In this document: piece after piece, positions 17,323 through 26,029 of the stretch
How the letters are laid out: each line of letters opens with the position of its first letter
Numbering within the stretch: the first letter of the stretch is position 1
DNA from: M3007 sp046160345
GTDB taxonomy: Bacteria; Bacteroidota; Bacteroidia; Chitinophagales; Saprospiraceae
Reading direction: 5' to 3'
DNA: 64,000 bases
NCBI GenBank assembly: GCA_046160345.1
Contig: JBJXGO010000027.1
Coordinates: 1 to 64,000, forward strand
Made by a program: the position numbers and the translations under genes
Notes under the pieces: generated by a model
Databases searched by the model: none
The model's input: only the letters and a program-made list of their open reading frames with translations
Told to the model about the DNA's origin: nothing

Positions 17323-17909
17323 TGGAGCAACACGGTTGGAAGGGTGAATGTTGTATCGCGATTGATGGGTGCAGCCAGGCTGTCAAATGTGATTTTTACC
17401 GAAAAACGGTAGGCGCCCGCTTGACTTGGCGGGTCAATCATCAACAGATCGATCTGGTAATCGCCGTCTAGTGTATTGGGGGGGAGATTGTATGCCCTGT
17501 CAGCCCCATCGAGCGAATAATAACCCAAATAGGGAAAAGCACTAAACCGCACACGAAAGCGATCGCTGATATTTTCACCTGCTGCAATCGTGTCGAAGCC
17601 GTCTGTGGAGAACATTTCGATCCGCCGAAGTGGATGTAAAGCAACCAGGTAATAATCTTCCAGGCTGGAGAAAAGCAAAGTGTCCCTGCCATCGCTGCTT
17701 AATTTATTGGAGAATCGAAGTCCAAAAGCGCTGCGAGGAATGGGACTTTCGGCGACCAATGGTTCTCGGCCGCTGTTGTCCAGCAAGCTGGTTTGCCAAT
17801 CGAGCAATTGATAATAAACCACCACGCGATCGTCTTCGTGACATTGCAGATTACCGAAGAGGAGTAAGAAACTGATGCCGGAAAAAAGGGTGCAAAAAAA
17901 TCGAATCAT
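17319..17909 (-). CDS. putative secreted protein or lipoprotein of unknown function
   Basis: A 196-residue protein with a hydrophobic signal sequence ending near GNLQC (Cys23), which may be a non-canonical lipobox. The rest looks like a small beta-sandwich (DGDYQIDLLMIDPPSQAGAYRFSVKITFDSLA), such as an immunoglobulin-like or adhesin-type domain. No known family was recognised. It is the first gene of the two-gene operon with the barrel protein downstream (4-nt overlap). Confidence 0.55.
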   Translation of the reverse strand: MIRFFCTLFSGISFLLLFGNLQCHEDDRVVVYYQLLDWQTSLLDNSGREPLVAESPIPRSAFGLRFSNKLSSDGRDTLLFSSLEDYYLVALHPLRRIEMFSTDGFDTIAAGENISDRFRVRFSAFPYLGYYSLDGADRAYNLPPNTLDGDYQIDLLMIDPPSQAGAYRFSVKITFDSLAAPINRDTTFTLPTVLLQ

Positions 17910-18042
17910 GACATGATGTTTAATGAAGCATACGCAGCATCAAAGTTACAGGTTGGGGGATAAGCATTCCCAAAATGAAACAACACATCGAACAAGCGAG
18001 CGTTCCGTACTTTTGTCCATTCAATTTTCAGCCAATCGGGAA

Positions 18043-18101
18043 TGTTCAGAAAGTGTGGCACACCTGAAAAATGAATTTAGGTGTGCCACACTTTCTGAAC
18101 A
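18043..18101. repeat. 23-bp perfect inverted repeat upstream of gldB
   Basis: Arms at 18043-18065 and 18079-18101 are perfectly complementary, with a 13-nt loop (18066-18078). The core reads GTGTGGCACACCT, itself partly palindromic (TGTGGCACA). There is no T-run after either arm, so it is not a classic terminator. It ends 24 bp before the gldB start codon. It could be an operator, a mobile REP-like palindrome or an mRNA-stabilising hairpin. Confidence 0.85.
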
Positions 18102-18125
18102 CTCCCCACCAATCATTTTTATACT

Positions 18126-19154
18126 TTGAAATTCAGCATTCAATTTTCGCTCTTTTTCTGTCTCTCCTTCCTGATTTTTTCTGCCTGTGGCAACGAAAAC
18201 CGCACGCCCCGGCCTGATGTGTCCGACATAAAAGTTGAAGTGCAACTGCTTCGTTTAGAACAGGATATATTCGCTCTCGACACTGCGCAACTCCAAATGG
18301 GAATGCAAAACCTGCTGGGAAAATACCCCGTGATGCTTCCGCTTTTTTGCAACGAGATCATTCACGACCAATCCAATCCACAAGAAACTCCGCGCGAGGC
18401 ACTTGCCGGATTTCTCTCGGTGCCGCAAGTGCGCCATTTGTATGATACGGTGCAACAGGTTTATGGAGATTTGCGTTGGTTCGAAAAGGATTTGACACAG
18501 ATGTTCTGCTATTACAAGCATTATTTCCCGAAAAAACCTGTGCCGCAAGTGGTCACGATGATCTCCGAATTTGCTACGGATGCGTTCACGGCAGGCGATA
18601 GCATTTGCGGGGTTGGACTGGATATGTTTTTAGGGGAAAACTTCCCTGGCTACGACCATGAGGTATTCCCTTATTTCATGCGCCGGCAGTTTCAAAAAGA
18701 CTACATCATCGTTCGGCTTAGCAAAGCGCTGGCCCAAAATTGCAGCGACGCTCCTACCGGACAACGATTGCTCGACCTGATGCTGCACTATGGCAAACAA
18801 CTTTATATCAGCGATTGCCTGCTGCCGGACGTAGCGGATAGCCTTAAAATGGGCTATACCCGCCAACAAATGGAAGGCTGTTACGCCAATGAATCGGCAG
18901 TATGGGCGCGAATGCTCAGCGAAAAACTACTTTATTCCACTGATTTTGACAAAATTCGGAAACTGGTGACGCCCAGCCCCAATGCCCCGGCCATTTTTCA
19001 GGAAGCACCAGGTGAAATTGGCAATTGGGTGGGCCTTCAAATCATACGGTCCTACATGAAACGGTATCCAAACACCAGCATGGAGCAGTTGTTGGGAATG
19101 ACAGATTCGCAGAAATTTTTAGAATTGGCGAAATACAAGCCTAAACGGGATTAG
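18126..19154 (+). CDS. gldB: GldB-like gliding motility lipoprotein
   Basis: The 342-residue lipoprotein has a signal peptide ending FSACG (Cys21), and matches GldB by the pattern of the N-terminal VQLLRLEQDIFALD, the central ISEFATDAFTAGDSICGVGLDMFLG and the C-terminal GEIGNWVGLQIIRSYMKRYPNTSMEQLL. GldB is needed for gliding and is associated with the T9SS machinery in Bacteroidota. The reading frame opens with TTG at 18126; there is no in-frame ATG before the signal peptide, so the start is TTG or an even rarer codon. It converges on recJ. Confidence 0.8.
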   Translation: MKFSIQFSLFFCLSFLIFSACGNENRTPRPDVSDIKVEVQLLRLEQDIFALDTAQLQMGMQNLLGKYPVMLPLFCNEIIHDQSNPQETPREALAGFLSVPQVRHLYDTVQQVYGDLRWFEKDLTQMFCYYKHYFPKKPVPQVVTMISEFATDAFTAGDSICGVGLDMFLGENFPGYDHEVFPYFMRRQFQKDYIIVRLSKALAQNCSDAPTGQRLLDLMLHYGKQLYISDCLLPDVADSLKMGYTRQQMEGCYANESAVWARMLSEKLLYSTDFDKIRKLVTPSPNAPAIFQEAPGEIGNWVGLQIIRSYMKRYPNTSMEQLLGMTDSQKFLELAKYKPKRD

Positions 19155-19213
19155 CGTGTGTTCGGAAAACGCAAAGGTTAGGCATAAGAAATTACGAATA
19201 TGGTTTTGAACAC

Positions 19214-20908
19214 CTAACGCAGATCCTTCGCATAAATCTTTACGGTGCGCTGGCCCTGCCATTCATCTTCCCGCAGGTCGAAAAGTATTCCGAATGATTT
19301 GCCTTGAACCTTTTCAAAAGCCTTGCCCAGACCAAAGCCGATACCCGTCATTTCGACCTTGCTGCCGGCTTGTTTGAGCGAAAGTTTAACGTGGTTGTTG
19401 TTCAGCAATTTGCTTCGGCCCGTATCTGAAACTTCTTCCGCCCAGAACAACGGGTTGCGATTGTGCGGGCCAAATGGCTCGAAACGATGCAGCATTTTCC
19501 AAAATTCGGGTGTGATGTCGTCAAATCTTATTTTGGCACAAACGTCGATTTGCGGGTCCTCCATTTCAGGTGCAATGCTTTGACTTACCACGGATTCAAA
19601 CCGTTCGATAAAGGCGTCCACATTTTCCAGGTCCAATTGCATCCCGGCTGCATGCGCATGCCCTCCATAAGTGATAAATAGGTCCTCACATTGTTGTAAA
19701 GCCCCATAAAGGTCGAATCCAGCCACTGATCGTGCCGAACCAACCGCCCTGCCATTGCTTTCGGTCAGGATAACGGTAGGTTTGTGAAAGGTTTCTACGA
19801 TTCGGCTGGCCACAATGCCAATGATACCCTTGTGCCAGTTGGGTTCAAAAAGTACAATGCTTTTCAGGCCACCCCAATCTGCCAACGCTTTGAATTTTCG
19901 TTGCGCTTCATCGGCTGTGGCATAGTCCATTTCCCGGCGTTCTTTGTTTCTGGTTACGAGCTGACTAGCGTTTTCCAAAGCGCTATTTTTATCCACAGAA
20001 AGCAGCAGGCGCACGGCCTCGCGGGCATCAGCGAGCCGCCCGGCGGCATTGATGAGCGGACCGATACCAAAAACCACATCGGTGATATCCAAAGGCCGCG
20101 GGCGATTGATACGCTCACAAATGGCCCAAAGTCCCAGGCGCGGCGCCCGGTTGAGTCTTTGCAGACCGAAATGGGCAAAAATTCGGTTTTCTCCGGTCAT
20201 CGGAACGATATCGCAGGCGGTGCTAACGGCTACAAGATCGAGTAAAGAGGCGATCTCTTCACTTGGGGTGTTATGGTGCAACGCAAAAGCCTGAGCGAGT
20301 TTAAAAGAAATACCGCAGCCGCTGAGCTCTTTGTATGGATAAGGACAGTCTTCTCGTTTTGGATCAAGGCAGGCTACCGCCTCAGGCAAATCACCCTCGG
20401 GAAGGTGGTGGTCGCAGACGATGAAGTCTATGCCATAGGTTTTGGCCAATGCAATGGGTTTATGACCTTTGATGCCACAATCCATGGCAATGATAAGTGT
20501 GCAGCCCGTTTCTTTGGCGTATTCAACTCCTTGAAGGCTCACCCCATACCCTTCTTTATCTCGATCTGGCAGGTAATAATCGAGGTTTGTATGAAACCCC
20601 GAAAGAAAAGCAAACATCAGCGCTACGCTGGTTGTGCCGTCCACATCGTAATCGCCATAAAGCAGGATACGTTCGTTGTTTTGGATGGCAGCATCGAGGC
20701 GTTCCACGGCAATGTCCATATCCTTCATAAGGAATGGGTTGTGCGTGTTGTTCAAATCGTGCCGGAAAAAAATCCTAGCCGCTTCAAGGTTAAAAATGCC
20801 GCGTTGCACAAGCAATCGGCAAAAAAGTAACGGAATATTGAGTTCTGCTTGAAGCCGTTCGGCAGCGGCTTCGTCGGTGGGAGTTAAATTCCAGGTAGCA
20901 AGTTTCAT
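19214..20908 (-). CDS. recJ: single-stranded-DNA-specific exonuclease RecJ
   Basis: The 564-residue protein has the DHH phosphoesterase motifs: YGDYDVDGTTSVAL (motif I), IIAMDCGIKG, VCDHHLPEGDLPEA (DHH), LDLVAVSTACDIVPM, the core GIGPLINAAGRL, and the DHHA1 motif YGGHAHAAGMQL near 435. It degrades single-stranded DNA 5' to 3' in recombination and mismatch repair, with Mn or Mg. Length is normal for the family. It stands alone, divergent from the DEAD-box gene. Confidence 0.95.
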   Translation of the reverse strand: MKLATWNLTPTDEAAAERLQAELNIPLLFCRLLVQRGIFNLEAARIFFRHDLNNTHNPFLMKDMDIAVERLDAAIQNNERILLYGDYDVDGTTSVALMFAFLSGFHTNLDYYLPDRDKEGYGVSLQGVEYAKETGCTLIIAMDCGIKGHKPIALAKTYGIDFIVCDHHLPEGDLPEAVACLDPKREDCPYPYKELSGCGISFKLAQAFALHHNTPSEEIASLLDLVAVSTACDIVPMTGENRIFAHFGLQRLNRAPRLGLWAICERINRPRPLDITDVVFGIGPLINAAGRLADAREAVRLLLSVDKNSALENASQLVTRNKERREMDYATADEAQRKFKALADWGGLKSIVLFEPNWHKGIIGIVASRIVETFHKPTVILTESNGRAVGSARSVAGFDLYGALQQCEDLFITYGGHAHAAGMQLDLENVDAFIERFESVVSQSIAPEMEDPQIDVCAKIRFDDITPEFWKMLHRFEPFGPHNRNPLFWAEEVSDTGRSKLLNNNHVKLSLKQAGSKVEMTGIGFGLGKAFEKVQGKSFGILFDLREDEWQGQRTVKIYAKDLR

Positions 20909-21058
20909 TGGTGAGGAGCGGATTTTACGTGTTTGCTACGAAGTTAATTGAATTTCCGCAATATCACGCTGAAAGATTAATTTTTGACCCTCAAAATTAC
21001 AATGACAAACTTATTCCGGCATTGACCAATTCACAGTTTCGACCAAATATGTGAATTG

Positions 21059-21066
21059 TACCTTTG
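21059..21066 (+). promoter_or_regulatory. promoter of the DEAD-box helicase gene
   Basis: TACCTTTG is a -7 box with a near-consensus TTTC (21037-21040) 18 nt upstream. The start codon is 109 nt after the box, giving a leader of about 105 nt that contains repeated AACCAAT/AACCAATC words just before the ATG. Confidence 0.55.
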
Positions 21067-21175
21067 GGATTCCAAATCGCCACTCCATCGCTTTTACTCG
21101 CCTTAGTCTCTGGCGTCGGCAAGCGGCTACGGTAGCTAAACCAATAACCAATCAACCAATCACCGTCAACCACCC

Positions 21176-22426
21176 ATGAAGTTCGAAGAATACCGCATCG
21201 CTATCGAGATCAAGCGCAATCTGGAGGAAATGGAGTTTCGGCGACCCACGGATATCCAATACAAGGCTATTCCGCCCATATTGAAAGGCGAGGATGTGCT
21301 GGCCATTGCTCAAACCGGTACGGGTAAAACAGCTGCATTTGCCATTCCGATCATTCATTTGTTGCACGACCGCAAGGTGTCTGGCCGCTCCGAGGGCATC
21401 AAGTGCGTTGTGATGGTGCCCACCAGAGAACTTGCTTTGCAAATAACAGAAGTATTTGAAAAATTGGGCCGACACACGCGGGTGAAAACCTTTTGTGTGT
21501 TTGGCGGGGTGGAACAAGGCCCGCAAATCGAACGACTGGAAAAAGGGATCGATATCCTCGTGACTACACCCGGTAGGATGTTTGACCTGGTGAGTCAGGG
21601 CCATATTCGGTTGGAACGTGTGGAAATCCTGGTGCTCGACGAGGCAGACCACATGCTTGATCTCGGCTTTATCCGTGACATTCGAGATTTGATGAAATTC
21701 ATCCCACGCAAGCGTCAAACCCTGTTTTTCTCTGCAACTATTAACGAGACGATCAAAGAGTTGGCCTACTCGCTGGTGACCCGCGCTATCCGAATTCAAA
21801 TTTCACCCAAGGACCCGGTAGCTAAAAACATCAATCACTCCGTGGTTTTTGTTGAGATGGACGACAAGCGTTTTTTCCTCGAACGGCTCATCAACGAAAA
21901 TCCTGAAAGCAAAATCCTTGTGTTCGTGCGCACCAAGGTCCGGGCCGAGCGCGTAATGAAAGCCATGGAAAGAGTTGGTATTCAAAGTATTACGATTCAC
22001 AGCGACAAGGAACAAAAAGATCGGTTGACGGTGATGAGCCAATTCAGAAGCGGCGCTGTTAAAGTGCTGGTGGCTACCGACGTGAGCGCGCGCGGCATAG
22101 ACATTCCCGATGTTGATTACGTGGTCAATTATGATCTCCCTGATGTATCTGAGAATTATGTACACCGAGTGGGCCGTACTGGTCGTGGTGACAAAAAAGG
22201 ATTGGCCGTGTCTTTTTGCAGTCAGGAGGAAAAAGAAATTTTGACTGAAATTGAAACCTTTCTCGACAAACCGATTCAGGTCATGAAATTAAGTAAAACG
22301 GAATACAGTGAAACGCTGGTACTCACCAAAGAAGAGCCGGATAAGTGGAAAGTCGTCATGCAGGAGATTGAGCAGGCGGAGGAGTGGAAGGCGAAAAACA
22401 AGAAGAAGAATAAAAAAAGTAGGTAA
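21176..22426 (+). CDS. DEAD-box ATP-dependent RNA helicase
   Basis: The 416-residue protein has the Q motif (FRRPTDIQYKAI), Walker A AQTGTGKTAAF, PTREL, GG and TPGR, the DEAD box in VLDEADHMLDLGF, SAT, and the C-terminal motifs HSDKEQKDRL, ATDVSARGIDIPDV and HRVGRTGRGDKKG. A short Lys-rich tail (KAKNKKKNKKSR) replaces the RGG tail found in the second helicase of this window. It unwinds structured RNA, for example in ribosome assembly or at low temperature. The long leader fits the regulation often seen for such genes. Confidence 0.93.
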   Translation: MKFEEYRIAIEIKRNLEEMEFRRPTDIQYKAIPPILKGEDVLAIAQTGTGKTAAFAIPIIHLLHDRKVSGRSEGIKCVVMVPTRELALQITEVFEKLGRHTRVKTFCVFGGVEQGPQIERLEKGIDILVTTPGRMFDLVSQGHIRLERVEILVLDEADHMLDLGFIRDIRDLMKFIPRKRQTLFFSATINETIKELAYSLVTRAIRIQISPKDPVAKNINHSVVFVEMDDKRFFLERLINENPESKILVFVRTKVRAERVMKAMERVGIQSITIHSDKEQKDRLTVMSQFRSGAVKVLVATDVSARGIDIPDVDYVVNYDLPDVSENYVHRVGRTGRGDKKGLAVSFCSQEEKEILTEIETFLDKPIQVMKLSKTEYSETLVLTKEEPDKWKVVMQEIEQAEEWKAKNKKKNKKSR

Positions 22427-22486
22427 GGGGAATTTAGTTGGGATTCATGTAACTCCAATAATCTTAAAAGTCACAACCAAGCAGGC

Positions 22487-22807
22487 TTAGGAAATTACAT
22501 AGGTTTTGCCTTTCTCAAAATCAGGCACTTGAGCAAGAAAGCTTGGGACTAGCAGCGCCAAATATTTAATGTTACTTTTGACCGCGTCGAAAACTACAAG
22601 GGTAAGTTTGAATTTGCTGATATTCTGTTGGTAATCAATGTTTTTATCAATAGTGAGCAATACTTCGAATCCCATTTGCTCGGCAGCAGCAAGCAGGTTG
22701 CCATTTTTTACTCCAGATAAATCTAATTCCGTTACAGTCTGCACCGCATGCCCAGACAAATGTTTTCTCAGCTTTCGAGTAACGCATTCGTCAAGCAAAA
22801 TTTTCAT
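22487..22807 (-). CDS. DUF5615 PIN-like toxin
   Basis: A 106-residue PIN-like protein. The start MKILLDECV holds the first conserved acidic pair (DE), ELDLSGVKNGNLLAAAEQMGFEVLLTIDKNI matches the DUF5615 core with the second acidic cluster (TIDKN), and LTLVVFDAVKSN follows. The family is the putative toxin, an RNase by fold, of DUF433-linked modules. ATG 22807 is chosen because it aligns with the family start. It overlaps the antitoxin gene by 17 nt. Confidence 0.82.
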   Translation of the reverse strand: MKILLDECVTRKLRKHLSGHAVQTVTELDLSGVKNGNLLAAAEQMGFEVLLTIDKNIDYQQNISKFKLTLVVFDAVKSNIKYLALLVPSFLAQVPDFEKGKTYVIS

Positions 22808-23024
22808 GTAAGATTTCAGCAGAAGAAACAATCAGTCTTTGAGAAAGAGCCAATACCTGCTCCACCTGTTCGCGGGTAACAGAGGGAAAGTCCTCTAAAA
22901 ACTCCTCAATAGTGTCGCCTTCTTCCAAATAGTCAAATAGATTTTTTATAGGCACTCGTGTGCCCCAAAAAACGGGAGTTCCACCAAGGATTTCTTTGTC
23001 AACGTTTATGACTCTATGTGACAT
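22791..23024 (-). CDS. DUF433 antitoxin
   Basis: A 77-residue DUF433 protein: INVDKEILGGTPVFWGTRVPIKNLFDYLEEGDTIEEFLEDFPSVTREQVEQVL contains the hallmark GGTPVFxGTRVPI and the helix-turn-helix-like EFLEDFPSVTREQV. It is the first gene of the pair and overlaps the toxin by 17 nt, so translation is coupled. Such antitoxins usually repress their own promoter. The pair has its own promoter whose -33 element overlaps the polA stop codon. Confidence 0.88.
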   Translation of the reverse strand: MSHRVINVDKEILGGTPVFWGTRVPIKNLFDYLEEGDTIEEFLEDFPSVTREQVEQVLALSQRLIVSSAEILHENFA

Positions 23025-23043
23025 AGCTTGAAAATAATTTGTT

Positions 23044-23074
23044 CAAAAGTACGGAGAAAACTCGAAAAAGCAAT
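23044..23074 (-). promoter_or_regulatory. promoter of the DUF433/DUF5615 pair
   Basis: On the minus strand ATTG (23074-23071), 19 nt, then TACTTTTG (23051-23044), close to the full TTTG-N19-TAnnTTTG consensus. The box ends 19 nt before the antitoxin ATG. The -33 element shares the last bases with the polA stop codon. Confidence 0.65.
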
Positions 23075-26001
23075 CAATGCGCCTCCAACCAATTCTCACC
23101 CACCCCGATCTCCACCAAAATCGGCACTTTCAGATTCGGCATTGCATGGGTCATTTTGTCCAGAATAAGTGGTTTCATCTGATCTAACTCATCCTTTCGC
23201 ACGTCAAACACCAATTCGTCGTGTACCTGCAGGATCATCTGCGATTTTAATCCAGCCTTGCGCATGGCTTCGCGGATATTGATCATCGCCACCTTGATCA
23301 GATCAGCGGCGGAGCCTTGAATGGGTGTATTGATTGCAATCCGTTCGCTCATGGAACGCATCATGCCGTTGCCAGAATTGATGTCGCGCAGATAGCGGCG
23401 GCGACCCAGCATTGTTTCGACATAACCATGCGCGCGGGCGAATTCGACGATACTGGTCATGTAGCCCCGCAAGCCGGAATATTGACGGAAGTAATTCTCA
23501 ATCAACTCTTTGGCCTCGGTGCGCTTGATGCCAAGTTGCTGACTGAGATTGCTCGCCCCGGCACCATATATTATGCTGAAATTGACGGTTTTTGCGGCCC
23601 GACGCTGGTCGCTCGTAACTTGGTCGAGTGCCACACCGTAAACCCCGGCCGCGGTCGCCGTATGGATGTCCAGATTATTCTGAAAGGCATTTAGCATGGC
23701 TTCATCTCCACTGATCTCTGCGATTAAGCGAAGTTCAATTTGCGAATAGTCCGCACTGACGATAAGGTGATTTGAATCTCTTGGAACGAATGCTTCCCGC
23801 ACTTTTCGGCCTTCAGCCGTGCGGATTGGAATGTTTTGCAGGTTCGGGTTTTGGCTGCTGAGCCGCCCGGAGGCGACCAGGGCCTGATTGAACGAAGAGT
23901 GAACCCTGCCTGTGCGCGGGTTTACGAGTGCAGGCAATGCATCTACATAGGTCGATTTTAATTTCATCAGACCGCGGTGCGAAAGAATGTCGGCACAAAT
24001 CGGATAATTAGCGGCCAAATCGGAGAGGATTTCCTCATCGGTGGAATACTGGCCAGATTTCATTTTTTTACCGGGATAGGGCAATTTCAACTGGTCAAAT
24101 AAGGCCTCTCCGACTTGTTTAGGGCTTGCAATGTTGAAATTGAACCCAGCTTCTTTCAAAATTTTATCCTCCAGATCAACGATGAGCACGGCTAATTCAC
24201 TGGAATATTCCTTTAAAAAATCGGGGTCAATCCGAACGCCTGCATGCTCTATATCAGCCAAAACCTTCACAAGTGGCGTTTCAACCTCCTCGAATAGTTT
24301 GACCAACACAGCTCCACCTTCTTCAAGCTTTGGTTTCAGCACATCGCGCAGGCGAAGCGTCACATCGGCATCTTCAGCGGCGTATTCTTTGATAACCTCA
24401 ACCGGCACATCGCGCATGGAACCTTGGGCAGTCCCGCCTTTTTTCTTCCCGATAAGTTCTTCGATTTTGACAGGAGCGTAATTCAACAGGGTTTCCGCCA
24501 TATAATTCATGTTATGACGAAGATCTGGTTCGAGCAGGTAGTGTGCCAGCATTGTGTCCCAATACGGCCCGCGGAGTTCACAGTTGTAGTTCAGGAGCAC
24601 AATTGCATCGTATTTGAGATTTTGCCCAATTTTCACGATCTGTTCATCTTCAAACACTGGCCGGAATTCTTCCACAATTTTTTGCGCTTCCGCAGGGTTG
24701 GCAGGAATAGGCACATACCATGCATCAAAGGTTTTTACAGCAAAAGAAAACCCTACCAGATCCGCTTGCGACGCTTCGAGGGCTGTTGTCTCGGAATCGT
24801 ATGAAAAAGCCTTGGCTTTTTTCAGAATGGCAAGAAGTTGTGCCCGCTTTTCTGGGGTATCTGCCAGATGGTAGGTGTGTTCTGTGTTTTCGATGTTGTG
24901 CGTGCCTCTCGTGTGGAAGGTGCCTTCCGGGTTGGCAAGCGGTGAAGCTATGGATTGAGATTCCATTTCAGGCTCGCCAAAAAGGTTTCCTTGTATTCCG
25001 GCACCTGTTGCAGAGGGTTTACTAGGCTTTGCGGTGCCGGATGCCTTGGCAGTAATGGCGGCGTTGGCGGCAGGGTTATTATCTGAAGATTCGTTGGATG
25101 ACGTCGCTGGCATAGCCGCTCCTCCCCATTTGCTCCGCAGAATTGCATCTGCCAAAGTCTTGAATTCCAACTCCTTAAAGATCTCCAATAATTCCTCCCG
25201 ATTGAAAGGCTCGATCTCAAAGTCTTTTTCGTGAAATTGAACTGGAGAGTTGATGTCGATGGTTGCCAGCCATTTGGAAAGCGTAGCTTTTTCGTGGTGG
25301 GTTTTTACAATTTCCTGTTGCTTGCCTTTAAGTTTGTCGGCATTGGCAAGCAGGTTTTCAATGGTGTCGAATTCGGCCAGCAGTTTGGCAGCCGTTTTTT
25401 CGCCAATACCTGGCAGGCCGGGGATGTTGTCCACCGCGTCGCCCATGAGTCCGAGCATATCGATCACTTGATCTACGCGTTGGATACCCCAACGTTCGCA
25501 GACCTCTTTGGGCCCCCATATTTCAGCAGGTTCGCCACCCTTGCTGGGTTTATAAAGTTGAATATTTTCCGACACCAATTGCCCAAAATCCTTGTCGGGC
25601 GTGACCATGTAGGTGACGTACCCTACTTGCTCCGCTTGTTTGGCAAGCGAACCGATCACGTCGTCTGCCTCGTAGTTAGGCACAATAACGACGGGTATAT
25701 TCATCGCCTTCACGATCTTGTTTACCCAGGGCAGCGCGAAAGTAATATCTTCGGGTTGCGCCTCCCGGTTGGCTTTGTATGCCTCGAATTTATCGTTGCG
25801 GAATGTGCCTCCCTTTGGGTCGAACACCACAGCGATATGGGTGGGTTTTTCATTTTGCATCAAATCCCACATGGTGCGCATAAATCCCTGAATGGCTGAA
25901 ACATTCCAGCCTTTGGAGTTGATAAGCGGGCGAGCGATGAAAGCGAAATGTGCACGATAGATCAGCGCGTGGCCGTCGAGGAGGAATAGTTTTTTTGCCA
26001 T
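23074..26001 (-). CDS. polA: DNA polymerase I
   Basis: The 975-residue enzyme has the 5' nuclease domain (LLDGHALIYRAHFAF; TPDKDFGQLV; DNIPGLPGIGEKTAAKLL) in residues 1-290, a 3'-5' exonuclease domain from about 390 (FSYDSETTALEASQADLVGFSFA keeps the D-x-E pair), and the polymerase domain from about 600: motif A VSADYSQIELRLIAE, motif B RRAAKTVNFSIIYGAG, motif C LQVHDELVFDV. It fills gaps and removes Okazaki primers. ATG 26001 begins the conserved MAKKLFLLDGHALIYR; an upstream ATG would run into psuG. A -7 box ends 4 nt before the ATG. Confidence 0.96.
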   Translation of the reverse strand: MAKKLFLLDGHALIYRAHFAFIARPLINSKGWNVSAIQGFMRTMWDLMQNEKPTHIAVVFDPKGGTFRNDKFEAYKANREAQPEDITFALPWVNKIVKAMNIPVVIVPNYEADDVIGSLAKQAEQVGYVTYMVTPDKDFGQLVSENIQLYKPSKGGEPAEIWGPKEVCERWGIQRVDQVIDMLGLMGDAVDNIPGLPGIGEKTAAKLLAEFDTIENLLANADKLKGKQQEIVKTHHEKATLSKWLATIDINSPVQFHEKDFEIEPFNREELLEIFKELEFKTLADAILRSKWGGAAMPATSSNESSDNNPAANAAITAKASGTAKPSKPSATGAGIQGNLFGEPEMESQSIASPLANPEGTFHTRGTHNIENTEHTYHLADTPEKRAQLLAILKKAKAFSYDSETTALEASQADLVGFSFAVKTFDAWYVPIPANPAEAQKIVEEFRPVFEDEQIVKIGQNLKYDAIVLLNYNCELRGPYWDTMLAHYLLEPDLRHNMNYMAETLLNYAPVKIEELIGKKKGGTAQGSMRDVPVEVIKEYAAEDADVTLRLRDVLKPKLEEGGAVLVKLFEEVETPLVKVLADIEHAGVRIDPDFLKEYSSELAVLIVDLEDKILKEAGFNFNIASPKQVGEALFDQLKLPYPGKKMKSGQYSTDEEILSDLAANYPICADILSHRGLMKLKSTYVDALPALVNPRTGRVHSSFNQALVASGRLSSQNPNLQNIPIRTAEGRKVREAFVPRDSNHLIVSADYSQIELRLIAEISGDEAMLNAFQNNLDIHTATAAGVYGVALDQVTSDQRRAAKTVNFSIIYGAGASNLSQQLGIKRTEAKELIENYFRQYSGLRGYMTSIVEFARAHGYVETMLGRRRYLRDINSGNGMMRSMSERIAINTPIQGSAADLIKVAMINIREAMRKAGLKSQMILQVHDELVFDVRKDELDQMKPLILDKMTHAMPNLKVPILVEIGVGENWLEAH

Positions 26002-26005
26002 GGGG

Positions 26006-26013
26006 CAAAAGTA
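26006..26013 (-). promoter_or_regulatory. -7 box directly before polA
   Basis: On the minus strand TACTTTTG followed by CCCC and then ATG, so the box ends 4 nt before the start codon and predicts a leaderless polA mRNA. No clear -33 TTTG is visible. polA may also be read through from psuG, which ends 28 nt upstream. Confidence 0.5.
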
Positions 26014-26029
26014 GCCAAAGTGCCGGTTT

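Noticed and set aside
19165..19220. GTTAGG ... CCTAAC inverted words between gldB and recJ, resembling attC boxes
   Set aside because: Only 6 bp of pairing, no inner arms, and the right word is part of the recJ stop codon. Best explained by chance.
25231..25899. 222-codon open frame antisense to the polA 5' nuclease domain
   Set aside because: polA motifs are intact on the other strand; the antisense translation has no signal of coding.
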